Of a DNA stretch of 64,000 nt, positions 36,507 to 45,723 are shown piece after piece. Source of the DNA: Gordonia mangrovi (GTDB taxonomy: Bacteria > Actinomycetota > Actinomycetes > Mycobacteriales > Mycobacteriaceae). Location of the stretch: positions 3,658,001-3,722,000 of the forward strand of contig NZ_CP102850.1 in NCBI RefSeq assembly GCF_024734075.1. Direction: 5' to 3'. The notes under the pieces were generated by a model, which worked only from the letters and a program-made list of their open reading frames with translations, was not told the DNA's origin and ran no database searches. Within the stretch, counting starts at the first letter, position 1, and each line of letters begins with the position of its first letter. The position numbers and the translations under genes were made by a program.

Positions 36507-38741
36507 ATGGCGTCAGTGCTGTTCCGAGTCGGAAGGTTCTGCTTCCGACACAAATGGTGGGTAATTGCGACCTGGCTGCTCGCGGCGATCACAGTCGGTG
36601 GGCTCGTCGGCGCCCTGAGCCCGAAATTTGCCAAGGATTTCAGCCTGCCGGGGACTGACTCGGGAACCGCGACCTCGCAGATCGAGGAGTACTTCCCGCA
36701 GGTAATGGAACAGCAGTCGCAGGCGTCGACCAGTGTCCTGGTGGCCGCCGACGACGGTCTCGCCGCGCACACGGACCAGATCAACGCACTCGTGGACGAC
36801 CTCACGACACTGCCCGAGCTGACCGATCCGTCGACCGTGGTGAATCCGGTCGTCGCCGCGCAGGCCAATCCGGCGATCGCCGGGTCGGTGCTCGGCGACG
36901 AAGGCCGCGTCGGACTGATCCAGATCCGTCAGAACATCGAGATCATGGATCTCACAGTCGAGGAGAAGGAGCAGCTGCAGGAGATCCTGGCCGAGCACCG
37001 CGGCGATGGCCTGCAGGTCGAGGCGACCGGTTCACTCATGCAGGTGATGGAGCCGGGTGGCACCGCCGAGCTGATCGGCTTCGCCGTGGCATTCGTGGTC
37101 ATGATCGTGGCGTTCGGCGCGCTCGTCGCCGCCTTCATTCCGCTGATCACCGGTCTGGTGGGCGTGATGATCACCATCATGCTGCTGACGCTGTCCGCCG
37201 AGTTCCTCAACATCAACGAGACCGCGACAGCGATCGTCACGATGCTCGGCATCGCCGTCTCCATCGACTATGCCTTGTTCATCGTGTCGCGCTACCGGAC
37301 CGAACGGATGCGCGGCGGAGATCCCGCCGACGCGGCGGGACGTGCGGTCGGCACAGCCGGCACCGCCGTCGTCTTCGCCGGGCTCACCGTCATCATCGCC
37401 GTCGCGGCACTGATGGTCATCGGCATCCCGCTGATCACCCAGATGGGTATGGGCGCGGCCGTCGCGGTCTTCATGGCGGTGCTCGCCGCGCTCACCCTGA
37501 TCCCCGCGCTGCTGGGGGCGGTGGGCAGATTCGCCTTCACCCCGCGCATCCCGTGGATCAAACATGCCGCCGAGAGCCCCACCTACGACACCGTCGGCGT
37601 GAAGTTCGGCCGCACGGTGGTCAACCGGCCGATCCCGTTCATCGTCGCGGGCCTGGCGGTGCTGGCGCTGGCCGCCATCCCGATGTCCAAGATGGAACTC
37701 GGTATGTCGCTGACCAGCGATGATGAAGCGCAGGCGCAGACCCTGCTACAGCGCGGCTTCGGCGAGGGAATCAACGGTCCGCTGCTGGTGGTGCTGCACA
37801 CCGAGGACGGCGACGTCAGCGCCGCTGCCGAGAGCGCCGTGGACCACATCGCCACCCTCGACGGTGTCGCCAATGCGGCTACTCTGACGTGGATGGGCAA
37901 CGGCACCCCGCAGCCGCAGGTGGGTGCGGACACCGCACTCATCTCCGTGACCCCGATCAGCGCTCCGTCGGATGCCGCCACACACGATCTGATGGAGACG
38001 ATCCGCGACTACACGCCGACCGCCGAGGCCGCGGGAGTGGAACTGCATGTCGGCGGCCAGACCGCGATCTTGTCGGACCTGTCGGCCAAGTTGGACAGCG
38101 CGCTGATCCCGTACCTCGTGGTGGTGGTGGGTCTGGCGTTCCTGATCATGATCGGTGTGTTCCGGTCGATCTGGGTGCCCCTGATCGGCACGCTCGGCTT
38201 CATCTTCTCGGTGCTCGCGACGTTCGGCATGACCGTGCTGTTCTTCCAGGAAGGTGCGCTCGGCCTGATCGACAACACCAAGCCGATCCTGTCGTTCCTG
38301 CCGATCTTCCTGATCGGTGTGGTCTTCGGCCTGGCGATGGACTACCAGGTGTTCCTGGTGACTCGGATGCGCGAGGAATACATACACGGGATGACCGCCA
38401 AGGACGCCATCGTCACCGGCTATCGGCACGGCGCCCGGGTAGTGACCTCGGCGGCGATCATCATGATCAGCGTGTTCGCGGCCTTCATGCTCGCGCCGGA
38501 CACGACGGCCAAGATGCTCGGCTTCTCCCTGGCCGTGGCGGTGGCCTTCGACGCGTTCATCATCCGCATGATGGTGGTGCCCGCCATCATCGCGCTGCTG
38601 GGTGATCGAGCCTGGGGTCTGCCGAAGTGGTTGGATCGACTCGTGGTGGACTTCGACATCGAGGGCGGTGCCGTCCGCAACCGCGGACTCGAGCACCTCG
38701 ACACCGACACGACACGGGACACGGTCGCGTCGGCGACCTGA
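36507..38741 (+). CDS. MMPL/RND family transporter
   Basis: A 744-residue membrane protein with duplicated MMPL domains. RHKWWVIATWLLAAITVGGL is the first helix, a periplasmic-type loop follows, then a five-helix bundle containing GIAVSIDYALFIVSRYRTERMRGG. The second repeat has GVVFGLAMDYQVFLVTRMREEYIHG. The paired DYALF and DYQVF segments carry the Asp/Tyr proton-relay residues. It is likely a proton-driven exporter of lipids or drugs. ATG 36507 follows AGGGGA. A TetR gene starts about 20 bp downstream and probably regulates it. Confidence 0.93.
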   Translation: MASVLFRVGRFCFRHKWWVIATWLLAAITVGGLVGALSPKFAKDFSLPGTDSGTATSQIEEYFPQVMEQQSQASTSVLVAADDGLAAHTDQINALVDDLTTLPELTDPSTVVNPVVAAQANPAIAGSVLGDEGRVGLIQIRQNIEIMDLTVEEKEQLQEILAEHRGDGLQVEATGSLMQVMEPGGTAELIGFAVAFVVMIVAFGALVAAFIPLITGLVGVMITIMLLTLSAEFLNINETATAIVTMLGIAVSIDYALFIVSRYRTERMRGGDPADAAGRAVGTAGTAVVFAGLTVIIAVAALMVIGIPLITQMGMGAAVAVFMAVLAALTLIPALLGAVGRFAFTPRIPWIKHAAESPTYDTVGVKFGRTVVNRPIPFIVAGLAVLALAAIPMSKMELGMSLTSDDEAQAQTLLQRGFGEGINGPLLVVLHTEDGDVSAAAESAVDHIATLDGVANAATLTWMGNGTPQPQVGADTALISVTPISAPSDAATHDLMETIRDYTPTAEAAGVELHVGGQTAILSDLSAKLDSALIPYLVVVVGLAFLIMIGVFRSIWVPLIGTLGFIFSVLATFGMTVLFFQEGALGLIDNTKPILSFLPIFLIGVVFGLAMDYQVFLVTRMREEYIHGMTAKDAIVTGYRHGARVVTSAAIIMISVFAAFMLAPDTTAKMLGFSLAVAVAFDAFIIRMMVVPAIIALLGDRAWGLPKWLDRLVVDFDIEGGAVRNRGLEHLDTDTTRDTVASAT

Positions 38742-38759
38742 TCCGAGGAGGTCATGGGC

Positions 38760-39380
38760 ATGGCCACACCGACGACGTCCCCGGGCTGCGGACCGGGGCG
38801 TCGCATCGGTTTGCGGGAGAAGAACAAGATCCGCACCCGCAAGGCGATCCGCGACGCGGCGATGACGTTGTTCGCCGAGAACGGCTACACGCATACGACG
38901 GTCGAGCAGATCGCGCGGGAGGCGGAGGTCTCGCACACCACGTTCTTCCGCTACTTCGCCTCCAAGGAGCAGGTCGTGATCTCCGACGATCTCGAGGAGG
39001 CGCGCGAGGAGGCGATCGCCGCGATTCCGTCCGGCCTGAGTCACTTCGACCTGTTGCGCAGGTTGATCACGGAGATGTTCCGCATCGGCACCGCCGACGA
39101 GTGGGCCAGCAGCACCGAACGCATGCGTCTGATCCAGGCGGAGCCCGCCCTACGGACCGCGTACCAGATCGAGAGTGACGGGGCGATCTCTAAGGCGACG
39201 GACTTCTTCGCCGAATACCTCGGTGTGCCACCTGATGACATGGGCTTGCGGGTGTTCATCGCGGCCGCGGGCGGGGTGATGTTCCACTTTGCGCAGACGG
39301 TCGATGATGCCCCCGACGATGACCTGCTGTCGACATTGCTCAACGCGGTGCATCTGCTCGAGCAGGGACTGCCGCTCTGA
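38760..39380 (+). CDS. TetR family transcriptional regulator
   Basis: A 206-residue regulator. The HTH region reads RKAIRDAAMTLFAENGYTHTTVEQIAREAEVSHTTFFRYFASKEQVV, and the C-terminal domain resembles the MftR/TetR_C_17 type (MFRIGTADEWASSTERMRLIQAEPALRTAYQIESD). ATG 38760 has AGGAGG eight bases upstream; ATG 38754 is too close. It is co-transcribed with the MMPL transporter gene, so it is probably its repressor. Confidence 0.9.
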   Translation: MATPTTSPGCGPGRRIGLREKNKIRTRKAIRDAAMTLFAENGYTHTTVEQIAREAEVSHTTFFRYFASKEQVVISDDLEEAREEAIAAIPSGLSHFDLLRRLITEMFRIGTADEWASSTERMRLIQAEPALRTAYQIESDGAISKATDFFAEYLGVPPDDMGLRVFIAAAGGVMFHFAQTVDDAPDDDLLSTLLNAVHLLEQGLPL

Positions 39381-39413
39381 GACATCCGGTAGCCGTGGGG
39401 TAGGCGCTGAAAC

Positions 39414-39433
39414 GAAAGGGCCTCCGGCCTTTC
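39414..39433 (+). terminator. Terminator hairpin after the TetR gene
   Basis: GAAAGGGCC, a TCC loop and GGCCTTTC form a short, strong hairpin followed by ACTGTT. It lies about 35 bp after the TetR stop. Confidence 0.6.
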
Positions 39434-39498
39434 ACTGTTGGGTGGAGTCGATGTCGTGGTCGCAGAACTTCTGACGGTTTCGCTGATCTCGACAATCC

Positions 39499-39563
39499 GT
39501 CGGCAACTCGCTGGTTGAGTAGCGACGAGCGAGCTTGCGAGCCCGACGCGTATCGAAACCACC
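39499..39563 (+). repeat. Dispersed intergenic repeat ('ggttgagtag ... cgtatcgaaacc' type)
   Basis: The stretch begins with GGTTGAGTAGCGACGAGC and ends with CGACGCGTATCGAAACCACC. From memory, sequences of this pattern are frequent multi-copy elements in Gordonia and related genomes. Only one copy is seen in this window. It immediately precedes the HNH/13E12 gene. Confidence 0.55.
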
Positions 39564-39589
39564 CCACCCCGAGAAAAATTCTCTGCACT

Positions 39590-40888
39590 ATGTTCAAGAA
39601 ATTCCTTGACGTCGAACGGGCGTTCGAATACCTTGGAGTCATGGGAGCTTCGGGGGATCTCACCACCATCACTGATTCATTGCGTGAACTGCGTTTCGCC
39701 GACGACATGTCGGGGCGGGCGGCGTTCGACGCGATGACCGCGCTGGTCACGTTGCGCAATCTGATCGAGCATCACGCCGCGACGGTGGTCGGCCATCTCG
39801 ACCGACTCGGCGTGGCCACCGATCACGGCCGCAAGGTGAGTGAGTTGTTGATCGTGATGGGGTTGGCCCCGGCAGTCGCCTCCCGGTTGATCCGGATCGC
39901 CGCCGCCCGCACGAAACTGCCGACCCTGGGCGCCCATGCCGCCGATGGGGCGATCTCGGCCGAACATGTCGACGCGGTCGGCAAAGGTGTCGAGCACGTC
40001 GCGACAAGATCGGCGGAACCGATCGACGACCCGGCGCGTCTGAACGTCGTGACCGACCTCCTCGCCCAATTCTTCTCCGGCGCCACCCCCGCCGAGATCG
40101 GAAAACACGCCCGCCGGCTGGGTAACCAGCAGGCCGAGGACACCGGTGGGCTACCCGCATCCGAGGACCGCAACCTCAACGCCCTCACCCACGACGTCGA
40201 CGGTGACGGCCGCCTGCAGGTGCGCGCCGACCTCAACACCGAAGTCGGCGAAAAATTCAGTGCGGCGATGGAAGAGTTGGCGGCACCCCGCCCCGAACCC
40301 GACGGCTCACCCGATGCCCGCAGCCCGGAGCGCCGCCACGCCGACGCCCTCGAAGCGCTCTTGGATATCGCCGCCCGCAGCGGGGATGCCGCGTCCGCAC
40401 CACGACACCAGATGCTTGTCTCCGTGCCCGCCGATACCCCGGACCTGGCCGAACTACCGTTCATGGGGTCACTCACCGAAGCCACGTTGCGCACCCTGAC
40501 CTGCGACACCACCGCGACCGTCGCGATCGTCGACGGTGAGCAGGTGCCGATGGAGATGAGCAAGGAGAAACGCCTGTTCCCGCCCCACCTACGCAAAGCC
40601 TTGCACAAGCGGGATCAGTGCTGCATCAAATGCGGAGTAGCGGCCACCCGCTGCCAAGGGCATCATCTCGTGCATTGGGCTGACGGAGGAATCACAGTGT
40701 TGGACAACGGATGTCTGCTGTGCCCATCGTGTCACGCCGACATCCACCACAACGGATGGGAGGTGATCATGGGCCACGACCGCCATCCCTGGCTCATCCC
40801 ACCCGTTTCGGTCGACCCCAAACGCCGACCGATACCCGCCTACAACCGACGCACCCTCAACCTCGACAACCTGCCCGCAGCCGCCTGA
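39590..40888 (+). CDS. HNH endonuclease / DUF222 (13E12 repeat family) protein
   Basis: A 432-residue protein. The N-terminal DUF222 helical region (about residues 40-320) contains VTLRNLIEHHAATVVGHLDRLGV and GAISAEHVDAVGKGVEHV. The C-terminal HNH nuclease has CCIKCGVAATRCQGHHLVHWADGG and CLLCPSCHADIHH, giving the ββα-metal fold with a zinc-binding Cys set. These genes are highly multi-copy in actinobacteria and often sit in repeats; their role is unclear. ATG 39590 is taken as start; ATG 39641 is an alternative. Confidence 0.93.
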   Translation: MFKKFLDVERAFEYLGVMGASGDLTTITDSLRELRFADDMSGRAAFDAMTALVTLRNLIEHHAATVVGHLDRLGVATDHGRKVSELLIVMGLAPAVASRLIRIAAARTKLPTLGAHAADGAISAEHVDAVGKGVEHVATRSAEPIDDPARLNVVTDLLAQFFSGATPAEIGKHARRLGNQQAEDTGGLPASEDRNLNALTHDVDGDGRLQVRADLNTEVGEKFSAAMEELAAPRPEPDGSPDARSPERRHADALEALLDIAARSGDAASAPRHQMLVSVPADTPDLAELPFMGSLTEATLRTLTCDTTATVAIVDGEQVPMEMSKEKRLFPPHLRKALHKRDQCCIKCGVAATRCQGHHLVHWADGGITVLDNGCLLCPSCHADIHHNGWEVIMGHDRHPWLIPPVSVDPKRRPIPAYNRRTLNLDNLPAAA

Positions 40889-41391
40889 AGCCAGGCCCAC
40901 CACTTCCCACGCACCCGGCCCCGGTCGGGACCGCAACCGTCCCTTGAGAACTCCACAGCGTAGACGGCGCCACCACGGTGTCGCGTACCCGACGGCCACA
41001 ACGGTTGACACCCAACCCTCGTGGTGCGCGATATGCGACACCGCAGGCCGGCGCGAACCCAGCAACGAGCTAGCGAGCCTGCCGCCCTATCACTGGTTGA
41101 CCCCGCCGCTGGATCAGTCGCCTCGGAGCCGCCAGCCGAGGCGGTGGGGAAAGGTGCCGCCATTGGGATGTTGAACAGGTCGACGACCGAACCGCGTGCG
41201 TCGCCCCCGATTCGTCGGGCGGCGGACCGGACCGCGTTGTGTCCCTCCGGGATCCATTTCGTGGCGAATCGCCGGCACCCGAACGATCCTCACCGAGCCA
41301 ATGCAGTGGTGCCCTCGACGTGGCAAGCACTCGGCGGGGCGAACATGGGGTCGGTGTGCGGCGATGTCGGGTCGATCATCTGAGTCATTGC
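40889..41391. other. 500-bp gap without a recognisable gene
   Basis: This stretch lies between the HNH gene and the convergent TetR stop. Frames on both strands are open by GC bias, but none resembles a known protein or has a supported start. It may be the degraded remainder of an older 13E12 or regulatory gene. No strong hairpin was identified. Confidence 0.4.
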
Positions 41392-42045
41392 CTACGACGA
41401 CGGATCGTCGGACGCCCCGGTGACCGGGGCCAGCCACATGCCGACCAGCGCGTCGACGATCTGATCGGAGACATCCGACCACGAGCGGGACGCGGCGCCG
41501 TCGGCGCAGGCTCGTTCGTGGTCGGCGATGGTCAGCAGGATCATGTTGCGTGCCATGGTGTCGCGGATCTCGAGGACGCGCGGCGGCAACGGCGGTAGCG
41601 ACGAATACAGACCGGTGAGCAACGCGATCAGTTCGGCGGAGATGTCGGCCTGCTCGTACAGTGTGCGGCCATACCGCGGGTCTGTGGTGATCTGGGCGCA
41701 GAATCTCGCGAAATAGGTTGGTGCGCCCAGCGAGTCCAGATAGTCGGTCTGGGGGCGCACCAAGCAGCGAATCCAGTCACGGAGTTCCACCTCCGAGGTC
41801 AGATCGGCCAGCATCGCATGGCGAAGGGGTTCGATCGCCGCGTTGTGGTGCGCGAGGATCGACCGCACCAGTTCGACTTTGCCACCGAAGTGGTAGCCGA
41901 CCGCAAAGTTGTTGCCCTGGCCGGCGGCCTCGCTGATCTGTCGGTTGGACACCGACGAGATGCCTTGCTCGGCAAACAGCCGTTCGGCGGTGCGGAGAAG
42001 AATCCCCCGCGTCATCGCCACCTGTTCGGTGCGGCCCTTTGCCAT
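41392..42045 (-). CDS. TetR family transcriptional regulator
   Basis: A 217-residue regulator with the N-terminal HTH (ILLRTAERLFAEQGISSVSNRQISEAAGQGNNFAVGYHFGGKVELV). The ligand domain has LGAPTYFARFCAQITTDPRYG. ATG 42045 follows AGGAGAAC. It is divergent from the F420-type oxidoreductase at 42140, the classic arrangement for a local repressor. Confidence 0.9.
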   Translation of the reverse strand: MAKGRTEQVAMTRGILLRTAERLFAEQGISSVSNRQISEAAGQGNNFAVGYHFGGKVELVRSILAHHNAAIEPLRHAMLADLTSEVELRDWIRCLVRPQTDYLDSLGAPTYFARFCAQITTDPRYGRTLYEQADISAELIALLTGLYSSLPPLPPRVLEIRDTMARNMILLTIADHERACADGAASRSWSDVSDQIVDALVGMWLAPVTGASDDPSS

Positions 42046-42082
42046 CGGTTTCGTTCTCCTGCCTGCCCCCGCCGACCCCGCC

Positions 42083-42125
42083 GTCGGACTCCCCGGTCAT
42101 TTTAGGTCGTCCGGCGAGTCACGAC
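42083..42125. promoter_or_regulatory. Imperfect inverted repeat between TetR and LLM oxidoreductase genes
   Basis: GTCGGACTCCCCGG (42083-42096) pairs with CCGGCGAGTCACGAC (42111-42125) except for one mismatch and one bulge. It occupies the short divergent promoter region and could be the TetR operator. Confidence 0.45.
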
Positions 42126-42139
42126 GGTAGCGTGAGGAC

Positions 42140-43123
42140 ATGCGCTTCGGTCTCTTCATTCCCCAGGGGTGGCGGCTCGATCTCACCGGGATAGCCCCGG
42201 CCGACCAATGGTCGGTGATGTCGGGCCTGGCCGACCGCGCCGATACCGGCGACTGGGACTCGATCTGGGTCTACGACCACTTCCACACCGTGCCGATGCC
42301 GACCGACGAGGCGACCCACGAGGCGTGGACGCTGGTGTCGGCGTTCGCGGCCACCACCTCCCGCGTCGACATCGGGCAGATGTGCACGGCCATGAGCTAT
42401 CGCAATCCGATGTACCTGGCGAAGGTCGCGGCCACCGCCGACCTGATCTCCGGTGGCCGGGTGCAGATGGGCATCGGTGGCGGTTGGTACGAGCACGAGT
42501 GGCGCGCCTACGGTTACGGTTTCCCTTCGGCCGGTGAGCGGCTCGGGCGGCTCGACGAGGGTGTGCAGATCATGAGACAGGCCTGGGAGCGCGGCCGTGC
42601 CACGCTCGACGGCAAGCACTATCGGGTCGACGACGCCATCTGCGCGCCGCGCCCGTCGGCCGGACGGATCCCGCTGTGGATCGCCGGCGGCGGCGAACGT
42701 AAGACGCTGCGCATCGCCGCGAAGTACGCCGACTTCACGAATTTCGACGGCACTCCCGAGGGGTTTGCGCACAAGTCTGCGGTGTTGCAGCAGCATTGCA
42801 CCGACCTGGGTCGCGACTACGACTCGATCGTTCGCTCGGCCAACTACAACGTGATCGTCGGGGAGACGTCGGCAGAGGTGGACCGCCGACTGGATGCACT
42901 CGAACAGAAGCTCGCCACATACGTGCCGGCCGACGCCGCGAAGGCGACGATGGGTGCGTTCCGGGGCATGCCGGCGGTGGGTACGCCGCAACAGGTGATC
43001 GACAACCTCTCCGGCATGATCGACCGCGGGATGTCCTATGGCATCTTCTACTTCCCGGATATCGCGCACGACACCGCCGGTCTGGAACTCTTCGAGCAAC
43101 AGGTGATGCCCGCGCTGCGCTGA
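42140..43123 (+). CDS. LLM-class F420-dependent oxidoreductase
   Basis: A 327-residue luciferase-like protein: MRFGLFIPQGWRLDLTG, SIWVYDHFHTVP, AATADLISGGRVQMGIGGGWYEHEWRAYGY and GRIPLWIAGGGERKTLRIAAKYADFTNF. The segments resemble F420-dependent dehydrogenases with an LLM TIM barrel. Substrate unknown. It is probably repressed by the divergent TetR protein. Confidence 0.92.
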   Translation: MRFGLFIPQGWRLDLTGIAPADQWSVMSGLADRADTGDWDSIWVYDHFHTVPMPTDEATHEAWTLVSAFAATTSRVDIGQMCTAMSYRNPMYLAKVAATADLISGGRVQMGIGGGWYEHEWRAYGYGFPSAGERLGRLDEGVQIMRQAWERGRATLDGKHYRVDDAICAPRPSAGRIPLWIAGGGERKTLRIAAKYADFTNFDGTPEGFAHKSAVLQQHCTDLGRDYDSIVRSANYNVIVGETSAEVDRRLDALEQKLATYVPADAAKATMGAFRGMPAVGTPQQVIDNLSGMIDRGMSYGIFYFPDIAHDTAGLELFEQQVMPALR

Positions 43124-43224
43124 ACGACGACCCCGCAGCCAGTCGTTCATCGAACGCCGAAGACCCCCGACGAATTCACGGACAGGGCCACGAAGCCTCG
43201 TACCCGGTCCAGCCCGTACCGGGG

Positions 43225-44427
43225 TCAGAGCCGCCGAAGTCGCTGCGCTGCTTCGGCGATCACGTCCGCACGCTTGCTGAACGCGAATCGGACCAGATGC
43301 CGCCACGGAGCGGTGTCATCGACGAAGGTGCTGACCGGCACTGCTGCGACGCCGATCCGTTCGGGCAGCATCCGGCAGAACTCGACGCCGTCGAAGAAGC
43401 CCAGGGGGCGTGGGTCGGCGCACACGAAGTAGCCCGCCTCGCTGCGATGAACGCCGAATCCGGCATCGCTCAGTGCCGCCGACAGCAGGTCGCGTTTGGT
43501 GGCCAGTTCGATCGATGATGTGTGGACCCAGTCCATCTCGTGGTCGAGAGCGTGGGCGACCGCCGGCTGGAACGGGCCCGACCCGACGTAGGACATGAAC
43601 TGCTTGGCCGCTCGGGCCGCCGCCACCAGGTCGGCGGGCCCGCTGACCCAGCCGACCTTCCAGCCGGTGCAATTGAACGTCTTTCCAGCACTGGAGATAC
43701 GCAGGGTGCGTTCACGCATGCCCGGGAATGTGGCGAGCGGCCGGTGAAACCGATCATCGAACAACAGGTGTTCGTACACCTCGTCGGTCACGGCGACGAC
43801 GTCGTGCTCGACGCAGAGCCGGGCGATCTCCGCGAGGTCGTCATCACCGAGCACGGTGCCGGTCGGGTTGTGCGGGGAGTTCACGATCATCAGCGACGTC
43901 TGCGGTGTGAACGCGGCGGCCAAGCGGTCTCGGTCGAGCCGGAACCCGTCCCCGTCACCGACGAGTGGGACGGTGCGCCGGATGCCGCCGGCCATTGCGA
44001 CGGTGGCGGCGTAGCAGTCGTAGTAGGGCTCGATCATCACCACCTCGCTGCCGGGCTCCACCAATCCGATCACCGAACCGGCAATGGCTTCGGTGGCGCC
44101 GACGGTGATCAACACCTCGCTGTCCGGGTCGTACCGGAGGTCGTAGTGGTTCTCCTGGTGCCGGGCGACGGCCCGACGGAGCTCGGGAACGCCGAGGCCA
44201 GGCGGATACTGGTTGTGGCCGTCGGCAATCGCCCGCTGTGCGGTTTCCAGCATCGAGGTCGGTCCATCGGTGTCCGGGAAGCCCTGCCCGAGATTCACCG
44301 CGGAATGCTCCACGGCCAGCGCGGACATCTCGGCGAAGACCGTGGTGCCGAACGGGCGGAGGCGAGAAACGGTGCGCACGCAGTCCAGGCTGACATATGC
44401 GGTGTCGGACGCGCAGCTGTCGGTCAT
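43225..44427 (-). CDS. dapC: Pyridoxal-phosphate aminotransferase (N-succinyldiaminopimelate aminotransferase DapC-like)
   Basis: A 400-residue class I aminotransferase. NLGQGFPDTDGP, VTVGATEAIAGSVIGLVEPGSEVVMIEP, NSPHNPTGTVLGDDDL and SSAGKTFNCTGWKVGW hold the PLP-binding elements, with the Lys in SSAGK. It strongly resembles M. tuberculosis Rv0858c, and the following genes keep the order Rv0861c-Rv0869c, supporting the lysine-pathway assignment. ATG 44427 is chosen; an in-frame GTG at 44379 matches the mycobacterial start better and is possible. Confidence 0.88.
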   Translation of the reverse strand: MTDSCASDTAYVSLDCVRTVSRLRPFGTTVFAEMSALAVEHSAVNLGQGFPDTDGPTSMLETAQRAIADGHNQYPPGLGVPELRRAVARHQENHYDLRYDPDSEVLITVGATEAIAGSVIGLVEPGSEVVMIEPYYDCYAATVAMAGGIRRTVPLVGDGDGFRLDRDRLAAAFTPQTSLMIVNSPHNPTGTVLGDDDLAEIARLCVEHDVVAVTDEVYEHLLFDDRFHRPLATFPGMRERTLRISSAGKTFNCTGWKVGWVSGPADLVAAARAAKQFMSYVGSGPFQPAVAHALDHEMDWVHTSSIELATKRDLLSAALSDAGFGVHRSEAGYFVCADPRPLGFFDGVEFCRMLPERIGVAAVPVSTFVDDTAPWRHLVRFAFSKRADVIAEAAQRLRRL

Positions 44428-44480
44428 CGGGTTGACGGCATCGCCCCGACCGGCCGTCGACAGCGGTAGCATCTGCCACT

Positions 44481-45680
44481 ATGACCACGCCGCCGGGACC
44501 ACCCGATCCGGAGTCGACGAACGGACCGGAGCAGCAGGGCACCGAATCGAACGAGCCGTCGGCAGCGAGCGGCGCGCAATCGCAAGTAGGACCCGACTCC
44601 GGCACACCGGAGACGGGCGGACCGGTCGGGCAACAGGATGCCGGACCCCACCAGTATCCCGGTGGGCAACCGCACCCGGGAGCCCAGCAGTATCCGGCTG
44701 GGCAGCAGTATCCCGGTGGGCAGCAGTATCCCGGTGGTCAGCAGCAGGCTCCGGGTGTCCCGCAATATCCGGGCGGGCAACAGTATCCGGGCGCGGAACC
44801 GGTCGGCGGACAATACCCGTCGCCGGAGCAGCCCCAATATCCAGCAGGTCAGCAGTATCCAGCAGGTCAGTATCCGGCAGGGCAGCAGTATCCCGGAGGG
44901 CAGCAATACCCCGGTGCCGAGCAGTATCCCGGAGGGCAGCGGTATCCCGGTGCCCAGCAGTATCCCGGGGGCGAATCGGTAAGCCCGAGTGGCCAATCGC
45001 CGTACCCGGGGCCCCAACAGCCGTACGCCGCAGGTCAGCAGGCCTACCCCGGGTATCCGCCACCGCCGGACTCCGGCCAACAACCCTATCCCGGCCAGCC
45101 CTATCCGTCGGGGGCGTATCCGCCACCTGAATCGGGCAAGCGGTCGAGTAAGCGGTTGTGGTGGGTGATCGGGATCGTCGTGGTGCTGCTGGCGCTCATC
45201 GTCGCGCTGATCGCATTCGTCGCCCGCGACGCGGTGACCGACAGCGACGACGTTGCTGTCGGCGATTGTGTCACCATCAGCGGCAGCCAAGCCGAGGACA
45301 ACATCAGCGCGGCCAAGGCGGACTGCGGATCGGACACCGACTTCACCTTCTATGTGGCGCAGAAGATCAGCGGTGGTTCGTGCCCCAACGACGACTACTC
45401 GCGGCTGTACTGGCTGCGCGACGGCGAGGAAACGGGGGAGCAGTTGTGCCTGGTCCCGAATCTGACCCAGGGCGAGTGCTACCAGATCCCGGTCGGCGGA
45501 CTGCCGACGGCGAGCCTCTCGGACTACCAGCAGGTCGAGTGCGGGGCGATCAGGTCTGCCGGCACCGAGGTCTTGCGGGTCGACAGCCGGACACAGGGCC
45601 AGCCGACATGTAGCAGTGCCCAGTTGGGAGTGTTCTTCGCGTTGCCCAACCCGATCGGATACTGCCTCGGCGAACCCTGA
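44481..45680 (+). CDS. Membrane-anchored protein with QYPGG-repeat N-terminus and LppU-like extracellular domain
   Basis: A 399-residue protein. Residues ~55-185 are a low-complexity Q/Y/P/G-rich region with many QQYPGG/QQYPAG units. A single transmembrane helix (LWWVIGIVVVLLALIVALIAF, about 228-248) follows a basic KRSSKR. The C-terminal ~150 residues carry several Cys (VGDCVTI, KADCGSD, GSCPNDD, QLCLVP, GECYQI, VECGAI), as in actinobacterial LppU/septum-formation-type domains. Topology: disordered tail inside, disulfide-rich domain outside. Function unknown. Confidence 0.83.
   Translation: MTTPPGPPDPESTNGPEQQGTESNEPSAASGAQSQVGPDSGTPETGGPVGQQDAGPHQYPGGQPHPGAQQYPAGQQYPGGQQYPGGQQQAPGVPQYPGGQQYPGAEPVGGQYPSPEQPQYPAGQQYPAGQYPAGQQYPGGQQYPGAEQYPGGQRYPGAQQYPGGESVSPSGQSPYPGPQQPYAAGQQAYPGYPPPPDSGQQPYPGQPYPSGAYPPPESGKRSSKRLWWVIGIVVVLLALIVALIAFVARDAVTDSDDVAVGDCVTISGSQAEDNISAAKADCGSDTDFTFYVAQKISGGSCPNDDYSRLYWLRDGEETGEQLCLVPNLTQGECYQIPVGGLPTASLSDYQQVECGAIRSAGTEVLRVDSRTQGQPTCSSAQLGVFFALPNPIGYCLGEP
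44655..44980 (+). repeat. Tandem coding repeats (QQYPGG/QQYPAG)
   Basis: About 15-18-bp units of the form cagcagtatcccggtggg recur in the coding sequence, giving a Gln/Tyr/Pro/Gly-rich disordered tail. Such tracts readily change copy number by slippage. Confidence 0.85.
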
Positions 45681-45687
45681 CCCCGGC

Positions 45688-45712
45688 GCGTACGGCCGAT
45701 GCGGCCGTACGC
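45688..45712. terminator. Bidirectional terminator between convergent genes
   Basis: GCGTACGGCCG (45688-45698), an ATG loop and CGGCCGTACGC (45702-45712) form a perfect 11-bp hairpin. It lies between the end of the QYPGG protein gene and the end of the XPB gene. Confidence 0.85.
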
Positions 45713-45723
45713 CGCGGACGTGA

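Noticed and set aside
41021..41383. Possible 120-codon gene in the gap after the HNH gene
   Set aside because: No ribosome binding site, no recognisable motif, and equally open frames on the other strand.
44655..44980. Possible CRISPR-like or minisatellite array
   Set aside because: The repeats are in frame and encode QYPGG units inside a clear gene. There are no unique spacers of constant length and no cas genes.
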